Shown: piece after piece, positions 14,391 to 28,100 of the stretch
Layout: each line of letters opens with the position of its first letter
Numbering within the stretch: position 1 is the stretch's first letter
Assembly (NCBI GenBank): GCA_013399695.1
Contig: VXAU01004938.1
Coordinates: forward strand, 699,425-763,424
Reading direction: 5' to 3'
DNA: 64,000 nt
DNA from: Formicarius rufipectus
Taxonomy: Eukaryota > Chordata > Aves > Passeriformes > Formicariidae
Notes under the pieces: model-generated
What the model was told of the DNA's origin: nothing
The model's input: only the letters and a program-made list of their open reading frames with translations
Database searches by the model: none
Translations under genes and position numbers: made by a program

Positions 14391-14968
14391 GGCAGTGTGT
14401 GCTCACAGCCCAGAAGCTGCTCTAGGCTGCATGACAAATGTGGTCAAGGTGGGGTTCATGCTCTTCAGGTCCGCTCTCACGAGACCCCACCCACAGTCCT
14501 GTGTCCACCTCTGGGATCCTCAGCACAAGAAGGCCAGAAGGATGATCAATGCACTGCAGCTGGTCCCCTCTGGGGACAGGCTGAGACAGTTTGTAATCTT
14601 TAGCTGGAAGAGAGAAGGCTCCAGGGAGAACTTACAGCACCTTCCAGCACTTGAAGGGAAGACTACAAGAACAATGGAGAGAGACTCCTTATGAGGGGGC
14701 ACAGTAATGGTGAGAGGCAATGGTTGTAAACAGAAGGAGGGTAAATTAGGGTAAGACAAAAGGAAACAAAAAATTTTGGTGAGAGTGGTGAGGCAGTGGG
14801 AGAGATTGTGCAGAGAAATTTTGCATGTTTCCTCTCCAAAGTGTTTAAGGTCAGGCTTTGAACAACCCTACCTCTAGTGTAAGATGTCTTTACCCATTGC
14901 AAGGGGGTTGGAACTAGATGATCTTTAAGGTCTCTTCTGACCCAAACCAATGTATGATGCTATGATTC
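14391..14968 (+). mobile_element. CR1 LINE fragment, diverged, + strand
   Basis: It starts with 'agtgtgtgctcacagcccagaag', continues through 'gagaccccacc...ctctgggatcctcagcacaagaagg', the 3'-region blocks 'ggtgaggcagtgggagagattg' and 'ggttggaactagatgatctttaaggtctcttctgaccc', and ends with 'atgatgctatgattc', all features of CR1. It is more diverged than the other copies and has internal deletions. The downstream part of a 171-codon ORF beginning at 14179 runs into this element, so that ORF is a chimera of intron and dead CR1. Confidence 0.9.
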
Positions 14969-15993
14969 ACTTTATATGTCATGTAAGACTCTGTAACATA
15001 ACCAGAATACTAATTTTGACTCAGTTAAAATAACAGTTAAATGAAATCTCTCTTATATTTGTAGGCAAAGCCTTGAGATACCCATAATTCAAGGTTAGAA
15101 ACTGAAAAATTGAGTGAATAATGCAAAACAATTTTATTAAATATAATCCAAAAATCAGAACCCTCCAGGAACACTTAATCAATACTCAGTTTCTTTTCAG
15201 TTTACAAAATGTCTGTTGGCTTAAAGCTATTTTCCAGTAAAATTTTATTAATGTTAGATAAAAAGATGGAAGAGTATATTTGCCTGCTTAGAAGTCCTGA
15301 AATCTTAACATGAACTAAAAAAAAAAAATTAAAAACATTTACTCAAGATACATCAATCCTATAACAACTGTTTTATTAGCCCTTCAGTGTTTCCTGACAT
15401 TTAAATTATTCCATGAAGCCACTTATTAAAATAAATTCAAAGCTCTCTGAGTTATTTTTCAAAAATTCTTTGATACTGTTTCAGAAAAATAAGCCAAAAC
15501 TAACTGAGGCATTATCATATCAAAAAGGCCTTGCTTTCAGATCATGCTTTAAACTTGTTGAGGAGTGAGTCAATCCTCTTTTTGTCCCAGAGTTCACATT
15601 GGACATTTGGCGGGCAATGTCATCATCCTGGCTGTCAGTTACTCAGGGAGAGAAAGAACATTCGTGCCAGATGGTCTCATCTTTTTTATCCGATATATAA
15701 CAGTGATAGACAACATGTGAGTTAGGCAGCAAGAAGAGAAACGAGACAGAGGCAAGAAATATAGATGTCAAACATAACTTCTTTTTTTTTCAGAGTAATG
15801 GAACAGATACCAGTGCAGGACAGGTACCCTTTGAATCTTGGAAAGTAATGTATGTGTTAGTTCCAGGCTTTGCATCATACAAAGGTGCAACATGAGGTGA
15901 TGTAAAAGTAGACTATATTTTCTCAACTTTATTTCTTGTACTACAAGAGATTTTATGGTTTCCTAAGACTCTGATTAGAGAAATATCAAATAA
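14969..15993 (+). other. RIMS2: Intron between two CR1 copies
   Basis: About 1 kb of AT-rich unique sequence with no supported gene or repeat. A short GC-balanced part near 15525-15725 is open for 64 codons but has no recognisable product. Confidence 0.45.
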
Positions 15994-16338
15994 TGAAGAA
16001 GGCTTCAGGGAGACCTGATTGAAGCCTTCTGTGTATAAATGGGTTTTTAAGAAAGAAGGAGAAAGACGTTTTAGTGACAACTCAAGAGGCAAAGATTTTA
16101 AACTGAAAGTGAGTAGATTTATATTGGACAAAAGGAAAAAAATAGAATTATGAGGGTGGTGAGGCACTGGCACAGGTTGCCCAGAGAAACTGTGGATGCC
16201 CCATCTCTGGAAGTGGTCAAGGCCAGGCTGGATGGAGCTCTGAGCAACCTGGTGTAGTGGAAGGTGTCTCTGCCCATGGCTGGGGGATTGGAACTGGAGG
16301 GTCTTTAAGATCTCTTCCAATGTGAACCTTTCTATGAA
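15994..16338 (+). mobile_element. CR1 LINE 3' fragment, + strand
   Basis: About 345 bp of CR1 3' end: 'gaaggcttcagggagacctgattg', then the diagnostic 'ggtgaggcactggcacaggttgcccagagaaactgtggatgccccatc' block, 'aaggccaggctggatggagctctgagcaacctgg' and 'ggtctttaagatctcttccaa', ending near 'tttctatgaaag'. The middle has several small deletions compared with other copies. It lies 1 kb after another + strand CR1 copy (14391-14968). The two overlap in CR1 content, so they are separate insertions. Confidence 0.93.
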
Positions 16339-19300
16339 AGGCTACCTGTCCTAGTAATAAATAAGCTGCATGTGCAACTCTAATTAGTGAGAACACCATT
16401 AAAATGAAACCAAGATACACAGGGCTCCTATTAAGCAATTTTATTTAATATTGTTTAATATATTTTAACTTTTCATGTCATGAGAAGTTGTATCATCACC
16501 GACAGGGTTAGAAATAGAGAGGTTCTTAAACAATATCCAGATCAGGTATTATTACAGGTAGTACTACTTGTTTAGTTGTAGATCGATATGTCATTGGTCT
16601 CAATTCATGATGCAGAAGCTGCACCACACATACCCCACCACCCCACCCCACTTACCATAATAATCCTAAAGGACAGATTTTTTTTTTTCGCCCCCTCCAG
16701 TGTCCTCGTATCCAAATAAAGTTTTTCTGTCAAATATTTTATATCTTAGAGCATGATTTTCATATTCCTATACTTTCCATTTTCCTACATGATTGGTTTG
16801 CCTTTGCCTTTGTCTGTTTTGGATTTGTTTTCTTCTTTTTGTTGAAATAGTGTTTTTGGCTTCATTTTGGGTAAATTTCATTTGAATTTAAAAGTCTATA
16901 TCTTAGTTGTACAGTCTTCCTTTAGAGTAAAAAGAGAGAAAAAAAAGCAGTTTTAGGGAAAAATAATTAATCTCTTACCAGGAGAGACATATAAATTTTC
17001 TTAGATTGTCTGAGTGCCATTTCTTTCTGGTGAGTTTAGGGGACTGACTGGTGGTTTAGGGAGCTTGCTCTGAAGTACCTAAACTACTGTTTGTTTTCCG
17101 GTGAGGGGAGATCACCCAGTCTTTTGGGTCCTTGGTTTGTTGCTTAATTTTTTTAAATGAAAATGTAATATTTTTTATTGTAAAAAAGGCAGCTGTTCTA
17201 TTGACAAGCACATTGATAATATTTTTAGGCTGGATTTTCTTCTGGATTTACAACGGAGTCTTAATGACAATGATGATGATTGTGGGTTTGGGCATCTTAA
17301 CATGTAATGCTCAGTATCAGGCAAAAGTTTCATTCATTTAGTAATTTTGGAAGTTGTCTATGTAAATGAATGATTATTCTCTTTTTTCTTTTCCACAAAA
17401 CATTGTCCAAAAGAGGTGTAGATGCCAATTCTTGGCCATGAGGACTATGGTAGTTTATTCACACTTCGCACAATGTGGTACCATGCAAGAAGTTCATAAA
17501 TTTTAGCTTTATCTTGGAGCTCATCTCCCTTGGCTCTGTTCATAGTCAATGGAGAGAGGTGGGTTCTCTAGGGGATGATTCAGAAAACCTAAACGTAGTT
17601 TTCTGTCCTGAATTACCCATTCTGCCTCTCTCCACTGACTGTAGAGGGAACCTGGGGAGAGAAGATTCTCCAGTCTAACTTACAGAGTGTTTGAATATCC
17701 CCATGTAAATAAGCAGAGAAATCGAATGCTCTGGAAACACTTGTGCGCCCATTAAATTATATGTTGAAAATGATGATTCTTGTCCCATATTGTACAGAGA
17801 TAATTAGCCACAATTTATTTTCTTTGCAAAGCAGGCTCTTTAAAAGCAGATCACAGTGTAGCATGTCAGATGGAGTAAAATCTGTTAATTCTAGGGTAAA
17901 ATATACTAGATTTGATTTTTATTTTAATGTACAGAATGATACAGTTTGGGGTACATGTGTTATGTAGTTTTCTAGTTCTGATTTTTTCTGTTCATGCCAA
18001 GTTTCATATAGGAGAGTTTAAATACACGTACTCATTATGTTACAGATCAGATTTTATTGCTACTGAACACAGCAAAAATTTATTTAGTCATGAATTTTAT
18101 CTTGATATTAATTTTATCCTCATGAAGTCTTGATAATGTTAGGCATTTTCTTTATTCACTTTTTGTTAGGCAAACATTTACTAAAATACCATTATATATG
18201 ATCCTCAAAATGCAAGAAAAAATATAATATCTTTTTATTTCTGATGTCATTTGGCAATAAAATAGAAATTAAATTATTTTAAACAGATAGGGATAACAGG
18301 ATAAATGCAATATAAGGCTCAATGAGCAAAATCGTATAGAAAATCATTCTTTGCTAGTAAGACTAAAATTCAATGTCCCTTTGACAACATTACTTTTATG
18401 TTCAAATTTACTTTTGTAAATCACGTTTATGAAACCCTGAGTTATAAGCTTTCTGTGGTGTTTCCCTCTAGATAATTTTAAGCAAGCTTACAGATGCATA
18501 ATCAAAATTTTCCCCCTTTATAATTTTTTTGTTTCTGGGGAGACAGTCTGTCTAGAATAAAACACTGTGAATCCTTGAGTGATTTGGTGTTTTGGGACAA
18601 GTTTTCTTTCTTTCTTTCTTTCTTTTTTTTTTTTTTTTTTACTCTCCATATGACTTATTTTAAAGGAGTGTGAGCATGCTGAACTTGAGGCTTATAGGTA
18701 TGCTGCTCATTGTGGCAGAATTGTATGAGTCATTTTTAGATGGACTTGGAGCGTCTAGATCCTGCATATCAGGTTGCTGTTTGTGAGTCAGCAAAAATGA
18801 GTTGCTGATGACCTGTCATTTGGAAAAGAAAGCGGATGTCAATACCTGTGGGTCCTTGAGGCATCCTGTGCCTATGGAGGTATGGGACTTCCTCCCTCCT
18901 GAGCACTGAGGAGTCTGGGTTCTGCAGAGCTGCAGGACCTCACCTCGCCCCTTTCAAACCTTGTAGGGAGTAGGGCAGAGCATGTATGTACAGCCCCAAC
19001 ATATATTGATGACCTTAAGATTACGTGTTGAGTGCCTGAGGTGTCTGTGCATCAAAGCGATACCTTTCACAGAACTCCAATTACTGTAAGGTAAGTAATT
19101 ATTCTCTTTTTATTCTTCTTCTCATGATTATTCCTACAAAAAGGCAAACTGATTAACTCTATAGATGAGTGAAATGATTTATCTAAGAAAGTGATGACTG
19201 CAAAAGCTATCTGTAAAAACAGATTTTGAATTTGGACTTTTATTTTTCAGCTTTACTCTTAAAAATAAACTATCAAAAAGTCTATCTGCCTCAACCTGTA

Positions 19301-22300
19301 AAATTTTTATGTACCTCCCTAATCTGCAGTGGCTAAACAATAAGTAGAAAAATGAAATATTTATTACATACAGAAGTGAAATAACTAAGTGCATTTTCAG
19401 ATATCCAGACTATTGCATAATATCTGGTGGATCATAGAAGAGTAAACATAATAGTTTTGAAAAGATTTCAGGCTCCTTTTGAGGATTTAAATTCTGTGGT
19501 CATCCTAAATTTTCTTGGAATATGATGCTTCTGAATAAGTGATGAAGTACCTTCATTTCTGTAGATATTTCTTTTCTTTTGATGTCAGCACTTTGGAAAA
19601 TAAACAAAAATCAGAGTGCGTATGTATTACTGTACATTTTCCTCTGATGATTTTATTTTCACTGGCTTTTTCTGAGAATTCTGCTGAAACATCTGTGTTT
19701 GTGGAGGGCACTGAATTCTCTGAGACATCCATCTCTGATTAGATCTTTTGTTTTTTCTTCACCAGTTAATTACGTTTCTTTAGCACAGCCACAATGTAGA
19801 CTGAGATATATCACTTTTATGGTTTATTCAGGAGACTGCATTGCATATTTTGGATTGATTAGCCTTGTCGTATTATTAAAAGATACTGTAAAGGAGCATG
19901 CCTTTGTGATACTAGTGTGCAGTTACATTTTGTATATTCAGTGAACCCAGTATTTTGTAGCATTTCATATGAGCCATAAGAGAAAATGAACAAAGACTAA
20001 ATGCGTGAGTCATTATTTGCTGAAAGGATCTTATATTCACATTTTTATTGTGTCCCTCGGAGTGAACATGTATGGTTTTTGTTTTGCAGGGACTGAAGGC
20101 TTTTTCTAGTGAATATCAGAATAAATGTGCAGTTGTCTCCTTTTGCTGTTCTTTCAACTGGAAAGTACAATGCAGCCCCAGCATGTACTCTCCAGTATGA
20201 AAAGTATGGAGTTTTAGAGAATATCAACTAAATACTGCAGTTATTTTTAAANGAAATAAAATATGCCAGAAGACTGGAAATTTTAATAAAATAATTATTT
20301 ATTGCAAAAATAATCTCAACACTAGAAAATACAATTTATTTATATCTTGGTATATTTTCTATTCTATGCCAATAATAAAAGGTGGCCCATCTTCATTGGC
20401 ATGGAAGCAAGGGATGCTATGGATTTAAAAATATGTGATGTGTAGAAAACTCAAATTAATGAACTCACTGAAGTATGATTTTCAAGAGAGAAAATATACG
20501 TAAAAATTTCCAAGGTTTTTTAAGCCTGAGAATCATACTTCAGGGGCATACTGAATTTTGATAATTGAGAAATTTCCATATAAATGTCTTTGGAAATGTG
20601 ACAAAGGTAGGTGCAATATTCCAGAGTATATAAGGAAGCATTTTTTCTTCTCTCCCTCCCTCTTGCATTTTTGATCCAGCAGTCATTTTATGCCCTGCAT
20701 AATGTCCTCATTAGATGCTGAGAAAAACAGTTGAACTTTTTAACTACAACAGCATAACATGTTTAATTTTATCTTCATTTATTTCAAAAGTGTTTTACAA
20801 GAACTGGTAAATTGCTTCCTGTTTCAGAAGTAATGTAGTCTGCGATTTAAGAAAAAAGATTTGAGTTCTAAAGATGTTTACTTGCCATGTTTAGTTTTAT
20901 GTTCATTGTGAAAACATAATAGAAATAATTGTTTTACTGTTATGAATGTGGTAAAATAGAAATATTATGGTTTATATAAGAGTGTAAATCTTTATCTATA
21001 TGAAGTGGGCCAGACAGTTCATAAACATGCATTTATTGAGCATTTTGATGTTAGCTGTTTAAACCATGAACACTGGTTTACAGTGAAACTGTCTTATGGA
21101 ATTGTCAACACTCCACTGATTAAAAGATTTGAAACTTTATTAAACTTATGGCATGACTGCCCATTGTCTCAGACAGTTTGCATCTCACTGACAGATCTCT
21201 GGATATCTTTTTAAAATTGGTAATATCTGTTGGTCATGCCTGGAATTACAATTAAAGTTATGTTTGTTTGGATATCTTTGTCCATCTAAAAATTGGGCTT
21301 CCCACCAATACTGAATTATAACCACATAAAGAAAAGGCTGCAGTTACCCACAGAGAGTAATTTTTTTCCTTATGTTCTGCTTTTCATCAGAAAATCTAAT
21401 GTGAGATTTTAGCAGTAACATCTCTTTCTTTTTCTCTTTCTTTTNCACAGATAATAAATAAAATATTACACTTTGGTATAAATGCACCATTTTGCATTTG
21501 GCCTAATACTTTTATTTGTTTTCTTATTTTTATCACAGCAGCAGCAATGAAAATTTTAGTTAAGTCAACTACAATGACAAAATCCAGCGATACATGGCAT
21601 AATTATTTCCTATTGTCTCTTTTTGTAAAAATAACAGTCTTAGATCTTGTTGAAATTTCTTTAATTCTCTGAATATGATTGGATATGTGCATTTGATTTC
21701 ATGATTTTAAGTTTTAAAACCTCCTGGCTGCTGGTAGTTTACCTGACTGAATAACTTTGTGTTATTAACCACCACTACAAAACATGTGACAGGAACATCA
21801 GCCTTCAAGGAATGGGTGACTAATCCTTCAAAGATGAGACAACACATGTTCTGCAGTCACACTACAGAAAACTGCTAGTATTACTAGAATAGTTTTTACT
21901 CCTTAGCAAAATAAAGTCTTCTTATTTCAATCATTCACTTTTTCATTAAATTTTCTATACTGAATATACAAAAAGAATGTTCAGAGTTATCAATATTTTT
22001 CCATATTACAATTTACAAGGTATTACAAGAAAAAGCAATCATACTATAGTCAGGGCTTATTATATTAAGAAACACCTATTTTAAACAGTTTTCCACATAG
22101 ACTTCTGAAGTTCAGACTGCTATTTTGCTGGGTGTTATGGAAAAGCTATAAAGAGGCTTTAAATCCCCTACAGCAACATTTCTACTGAGATAAAAGTAAT
22201 AAGAAGAAAATAGTTTTTCTGGTGAAGATTATCTATCTTTAAGTAATGGTTCTGGGAAAAGCCATGAAACATGGACTGAGATGTTAGACATTTTTGAGAA

Positions 22301-24263
22301 TCTCAGACTCCTTGCTGGAGTACATTTGTTGATACCAGAACTGCTAAATAGGCCTCCCAATGTAATGAAGAGAACCTTATTTACAGTAGGTACAGATTAT
22401 GCTTCACATACTCTCTTGCCTGTCTTCCTATTTCTTTTCCCACAGCCTTTTCTTTGAAGTTGTGCAGATGTATCCTTCCCTATTTCTTCTGTCCCTCCAT
22501 TCCATCTTATGCTGAAGGCATAGAAGAATAACCTGAAGGTGGTCATATTCTAAGTGCAGAGTAGCCCATCTATTGCATAACTACTTGTCTGAAATTTTCA
22601 TGAAGATTGAGTAATAAATCCCTCTCCTCCTTTGCATTTTCCATCTGAATTACAAATTAAGGCTTTATATTTGCCACGGACTTCTTTTTGATCTAAAGTA
22701 GCAAATTCAGAGGAGTGAAGTGCTATTTCTAGTTAGCGTGCATGTGCATTGGTGTTACATGCATCATGGATTCCACAGCAGAGACGATGGGCAACGAGCA
22801 TTGAAACTTCCTCCTATAGCTGTAGCACTGGAGGCTTTGCTTAAGTGCTGTGATTTCACCTGAACTTGTGTTCAAGGCCAGGCATCTTCCGCTCTGCATT
22901 CTGCAACACAATATTGCATAAGAGTGGTGAAGATAGCTTGTTAAATACTTCTAACCGTAAAAGTAATTGTTAATAATTCTACCGCTATTCCTCGGTGTAT
23001 TACCTACTGTAAGAAAATTGTGTGGATCACCTCAAACCAAAAATTATGGGAGTTTTCTAATTTATATAGCCATTTTCAGTCTTGCTCTCTGCTTATTATC
23101 CACTTCTGATATCAGTGTGGTTCATTTTTGCCTTCCATGCTGATCTTGAATCATTACTTGAAAAAAGCCTCCATTAGACTGGTTCATATGAACAGATACT
23201 GTTCAATCCACTGCCTGCTTTTTATTTTGTTGCCTATCCTCAGAAGGTGTCATAAAAGATGACCCAGAAAGATAGTATGATCTCTCAGGGAAAGGCTCTG
23301 AAGATAAATGCTTTAAAAATATGCTTTATTTGAAGACCTGATGTAGATTCTCTAATGGAAGAGATGTGATTTGCAGTTGGACACAATCGCAGCACTGCAT
23401 CTGAAACTCTCTTGTTAAAAAATGATATAGGAATATAAATGTGTCCCTGGTGTTGGTAATACTGTGATTTTGCCATGATCACAAACTGCTTTTGATGGCA
23501 AAGAACAGGAATATATTTGGATTCAGGAAGACTAACTAAAATATGAAAATCATAAGGTGCATTTCTATTTGTTTGCTCTTTTGCCCCCTGATATTATTGA
23601 CCTCAATATGCCAGTCAACTACTGAAAATAACAAGAATTGGAAAGTTTAAAAAATGCATAAGCAGAAAACAGGTTTTCCAATAAAATTGATGTGGAGGTT
23701 GTGTTACTGGAAGAAACCAAGGTTTGGTTTTTGAACACCAGAACAAATGAACCTCTGTGTTAGAATATTTGGAGTATTTAGGTTTTGCTGTGCTCCATGA
23801 AACTAGCATAATTATTGTTAGACATCAGGTAGCTTGACAATAGAGAGGATCAGGAAAGGAAATCAACTCTGTATTGAAGCTCCCTTTAATAGTCAGTGAG
23901 CTTAAGAAAGAAGTCCAGAGGATTAATTGTCTCTTGATCTTTGGAAGTAATATGTATTAAAAATCCCCTCTTAAGCTGGTGCTTGAGCTTGACCATGAAA
24001 TCAGGCTCTAAAACTGCTTTTTACATGTCCCCATTAAAATCACTTGTGATTATTCATTTCTGAAAGTTGTTCATATGAGTAACTGTCCTGAGAGTGAAGA
24101 AGTCGTCATCAGTCTCAAGAAGGTTTCATGAATGTCTTCACAAAATGTTTTAAATCATTAGTTTCCTTTACTTTTTTCTTGCTACTTTCTGTGTTTCCTT
24201 AGCTGATTGATCACAATCTTTTTAAGACTGAGTTACTGAGAGTGCTTTCATAATAGGCTTCAG
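16339..24263 (+). other. RIMS2: Upstream RIMS2 intron, unique AT-rich sequence
   Basis: No gene is supported in nearly 8 kb. Ambiguous bases occur at 20252 and 21445. Contents worth naming are a TTTC/T-run microsatellite at 18603-18640, a pair of AP-1/Maf-like sites at 18784-18812, and a complex, moderately CpG-containing block at about 22725-23025 that could be a conserved non-coding element. Several pyrimidine-tract/AG sequences look like acceptors but lead into frames with early stops. Confidence 0.45.
18603..18640 (+). repeat. (TTTC)5 plus T18 simple repeat
   Basis: Five TTTC units run directly into eighteen T residues, forming a pure pyrimidine tract of 38 bases. Confidence 0.9.
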
Positions 24264-25165
24264 AGAATCACGGAATATGATGAGTTGAAAGGGACCCACA
24301 AGCAACATCGAGTAAAACTCCTGACCCCACCCAGAACAATCCCCAAGAGTCACACCATATGCTTGACAGTATCATCCAAATGCTTCTTGAACTCTGTCAG
24401 GCTTGGGGTTGTGACGACTTCCCTGTTGCAGCACCCAGCCACCCTCTGGGTGAAGAACCCTTTTCTAATATGCAACTTAAGCCTCCTCTGGTGCAGCTTT
24501 AGGCCATTCCTTTCTGTTCTGTCACTGTCACCACAGAGAAGAGATCAGTGCGTGCCCCTCCTTTTCCCCTCACAAGGAAGTTGTAACTGCAATAAGGTCT
24601 CTCCTCAGGCTCCTCTTCTCCAGACTGAAGAGACCAAGTGACCTCAGCTGCTCCTTCTATGGCTTCTCCTCAAGACCCTTCACCATCTTCATTGCCCTCC
24701 TTTGGACTTTCTCCAAGAGCTGAATATCTTTGCTATATTGTGATACCCCAAACTGCACACAGTATTCCATGTGAGGCCACCCCAGAGCAGAGCAGAGCAG
24801 AGCAGAGCAGGACAATCCCCTCCCTCGACCAGCTGCTGATGCTTTGCCTGATGCCCCCAGGACACAGTTGGCCCTCCTGGCTGCCAGGGCACTACTGGCA
24901 CACGTTTAACTTACCATCGACCAGAACCCCCAGGTCTCTTTCCTGGCACTGCTTTCGAGCTCCTCATTCCCCAGATGTGTACATCCATCCAGGGTTGCCC
25001 CATCCCAGGTGCAGAATCCAGCACTTCATATGGATGGCGATTGCCCAGCCCTCAAATTTGTCAAGGTCTCTCTCAAGGGCCTCCCTGCCTTCGAGAGAGT
25101 CAATAGGTCCTCCCAGTTCTGTATCATCTGCACTTCTGTTGTCAAAGGTGTTGAGAACCTGTATG
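24264..25165 (-). mobile_element. CR1-family LINE, about 0.9 kb, - strand
   Basis: On the + strand this begins with 'gaatcacggaatatg' (the inverted 3' tail) and then reads as the complement of CR1: 'gggacccacaagcaacatcgag', 'cttgaactctgtcaggcttgg', 'ctgggtgaagaacccttttc', 'ctcctcttctccagactgaa', 'cccttcaccatcttcattgccctcc', and an upstream part reaching the end of the reverse-transcriptase ORF. Antisense reading frames of 118 and 177 codons cross it, but these are only shadows of an inverted, inactive element. It contains a short CAGAG expansion. The wording differs from the + strand copies, so it belongs to a different CR1 subfamily. Confidence 0.9.
24783..24810 (+). repeat. CAGAG pentanucleotide repeat inside CR1
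   Basis: Five tandem CAGAG units plus CAG, grown from the 'cccagagcagag' segment normally present once or twice in this CR1 region. Confidence 0.85.
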
Positions 25166-28100
25166 ACTTGACCAATTCCCTCTCGGTGTTTCTTAATCAT
25201 TTGCCAATTGAATGTAGTTGGTATTTTCAGGCCTTCTTCTGATTATTCTCACACCTTTTCTAGAAATACTGTAATTGATGGAAAAAGTGACCAATCCTAG
25301 GTCCAAAATGTGTTAATACATAGTCTTCACTTTGGTTACAGTTTTATCATTTGTATCTTGACTTTGCAGAAAGCAACTAAAAACTGGTTTATTGGGTAAA
25401 ACAGATAATAATGGTAATAGGAACTGTAAAGCATGAATGAGTTGTGATGTTTATATTCACATGGAGTTACAAAATGAGCATTCTCTTCTCCTGTGGAATA
25501 TAAAAAGCTGGTAGCTTATTTTCTTTTTTAAGTAAAAGTAGAGTAATTAAGTCTACCTTCACTGCAGTAGAATGCAGAATACATCTATGGGCTTCTTTAG
25601 GTTTCTTTTAGTTGGTTCATTTTAAAGTGCCTCTAATTCCTAAACAGCTCTCTTGGAAGAAACCTAGTTATGTATTTCAGTGAATTTTATTCATTGCTGT
25701 TTTGTTTCTAGTAATTCTATAAGGACCATTCAACATTGGTTTGCTTCCTCCTAGGAGAGGTTGGTATTTTCCTCTGTTTGTTCTGTACTGTTGTCATCTT
25801 AACTGAGTGCAACCTGTTCACACCTCAAGGTGATCAGAGACCCTTAGGGACAATATCCAGAGCAGGTCTCAACTCTGCAGAAACAACAAAGTAGCTTTGT
25901 TAGAAATAACTAAGTCAGGCATCTGAACTGCGTATCTAAAGATGGCCCTTTGACCTTTCAGAAACCAGGTCATTGTCATCCACATGGTATTGTTACTACA
26001 CAGTGGGAAGTTTTTCAGATAGTGTCTCCGAAAACCCAGGTAGCACAGACATGATGGACATCCCTACCTTGGAATGTAAACGGAAGGAGTTCTGTCTAGG
26101 CAGCCATAACTACTCGATCCTGCACATTTGGGCTCACACGACTGTGCATTGCGAGCTGACTGCTTAATCTACTGTGGAGAAAATTCTTTTGCTTGAAAAA
26201 CACTGTAGAATCACCTACCAATACATAATATAGGTGCTATAGATTTTTTTAGCAATGTGAATAATTTTTCTGTAAACTTGTGATTTTCTTCTAGGTTGGA
26301 TAGACTTAAACGCTGTTTTAAAATACTGACATTTAATCTTATCTCACCAGCATGTTAAGAATGACAGTTGAATAGGAAATTTAAAGTTTTATGTACTCTG
26401 ATAATTTCCAAGAATTATTGAATACACCTGTCTTGTTTCATAGTGGTCTGGCTGATGTTCCCTAGGATGAACATATTCAGTCTGACAGCCTTGTCTTGGA
26501 GAAACTGCTGTAGACAGCTCATAATTCATTGATGAGCCACCACAGATTCAATTCACCAGATTTAATAATAGGCCTTTACTTCCCATTACTGAAGAAACCA
26601 GATATTTCCACAGTGGTTATTTTCTGCTTGCTCTTTTGTAAAGGCATCAGAACAGCTTAATATGATCTATTTAATCTCCTCCAGATTGAAATATGAATCA
26701 CAGAGATATTTTAAAACTAAAGTTTGTTGTATGATAGCATATATATTGTAATTGTGGACACAATAAAGAGGGGAAAAAACAAAGGAAAGATACAATGACA
26801 CATGTTCATTAATAAAATTACAGTTTTAGGAGTTCATCAGTCAAAAACACCTCCATAGACATTTCTGGGCAAAGCAATTCTCAAATGGCTGTTCATGTTG
26901 CTGATATTTTCTTAGTTTGGTCATTATTGAAGAAGCTTTAATTTTTATGTAGTGGTGATAATACCCTAGTAATAATGGAGTGTTGCTTGAATGAAAATTC
27001 TCCTCTTCATCAGACTTAAAGGTTTCCTTTGAAGAAAAAAGATACTTTCATCTGCTGGTAAAAGCACCTGCTAAACAATCTCTGCATTAAGAAGCTGAAC
27101 CACTTCAAAAAGATTAGATTCAGAATTACTTAAAATGATGTATACGTACAGTGTGTTATGATATATTCTCTGTGATGTTTGAGGGAAAAAGCTTTGGTGT
27201 CGGAATGCCTTTTGTAGGTGTCTGAACTCACTATTATAGAGGTGGAGAAAAATCTAGATTGCTTCTAAGTCTGTATTTTTCTCATGTCATGCCACTTTAT
27301 CATGATTCAAATTTATTACAATCAAATTATGCATTATATTAAACATAATTTATTTGTAAGCTAGTTTGCGTACATAGAAGATGCTGTGGAAAAATGTGTC
27401 TATAATTTATTTAACATAAATGAGGCTGTCTATAGGTTTGCTTTCTATTATTTTCACATTCTCACAGTATTTTGAATGTGTAATCTGGAAATAGTCTATT
27501 GATTTTCACTTTTTTTTTTTTTTTAAGTGGTATGTAAGAAAAGGTATTTTCAGTTTTACAGTATGTTCATCACATCAGACTGAAGTAGATACCCTGGCTA
27601 TTTTAGCCTAATGGTTAAAAATTATGTCAAAATTTGACTTCCTACAAACTAAAGTTAATAGATATTATATAACAATCTGAGGCCTAGAATATAAAGCAAA
27701 TGCTGGAACTAGTATCACAAAACATGAAATACTGGAACTGCACAATTTTAAAAATAGTTGAAATGAAATGTTCTGACCAGCATGTACATTTGTAGGCAAT
27801 AGTACTGTAGCAAGGCACTAATCAGCTAAGTACCATAATCCTCCTTATAGGGTAAATTCTTACTTGACCTCCAGCTATATACAGCACATGGTAACAGCAT
27901 TAAACTATAACACTCCTCTCATGCTCTCAATAGCTTCCCATTGGGTCAGCATTCTGACTTGAATTGCTGTTGTTTCATATACTAGACTTTATTTTTTTTC
28001 CTAGATGCCTTATATTTTATAATAGCATTTCAGGGGAAGGGAAAGGATTGCAAAATATACCTAAAAAACTGTGTCTCAAAACTGAGACTGTTCATATGAT

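Noticed and set aside
18288..18305. A 16-of-18 match to the I-SceI homing endonuclease site (tagggataacagg plus five bases)
   Set aside because: Two mismatches, AT-rich intron and no associated intron/intein or endonuclease; most likely coincidence.
21431..21450. Acceptor-like 'tttctttttctctttcttttncacag'-type site
   Set aside because: It contains an ambiguous base and leads straight into stops (ataataaataa) in the surrounding frames.
24285..25242. Open frames of 118, 177 and 77 codons on + and 70-78 codons on -
   Set aside because: They fall within or at the edge of an inverted CR1 element; shadow frames of a dead retrotransposon.
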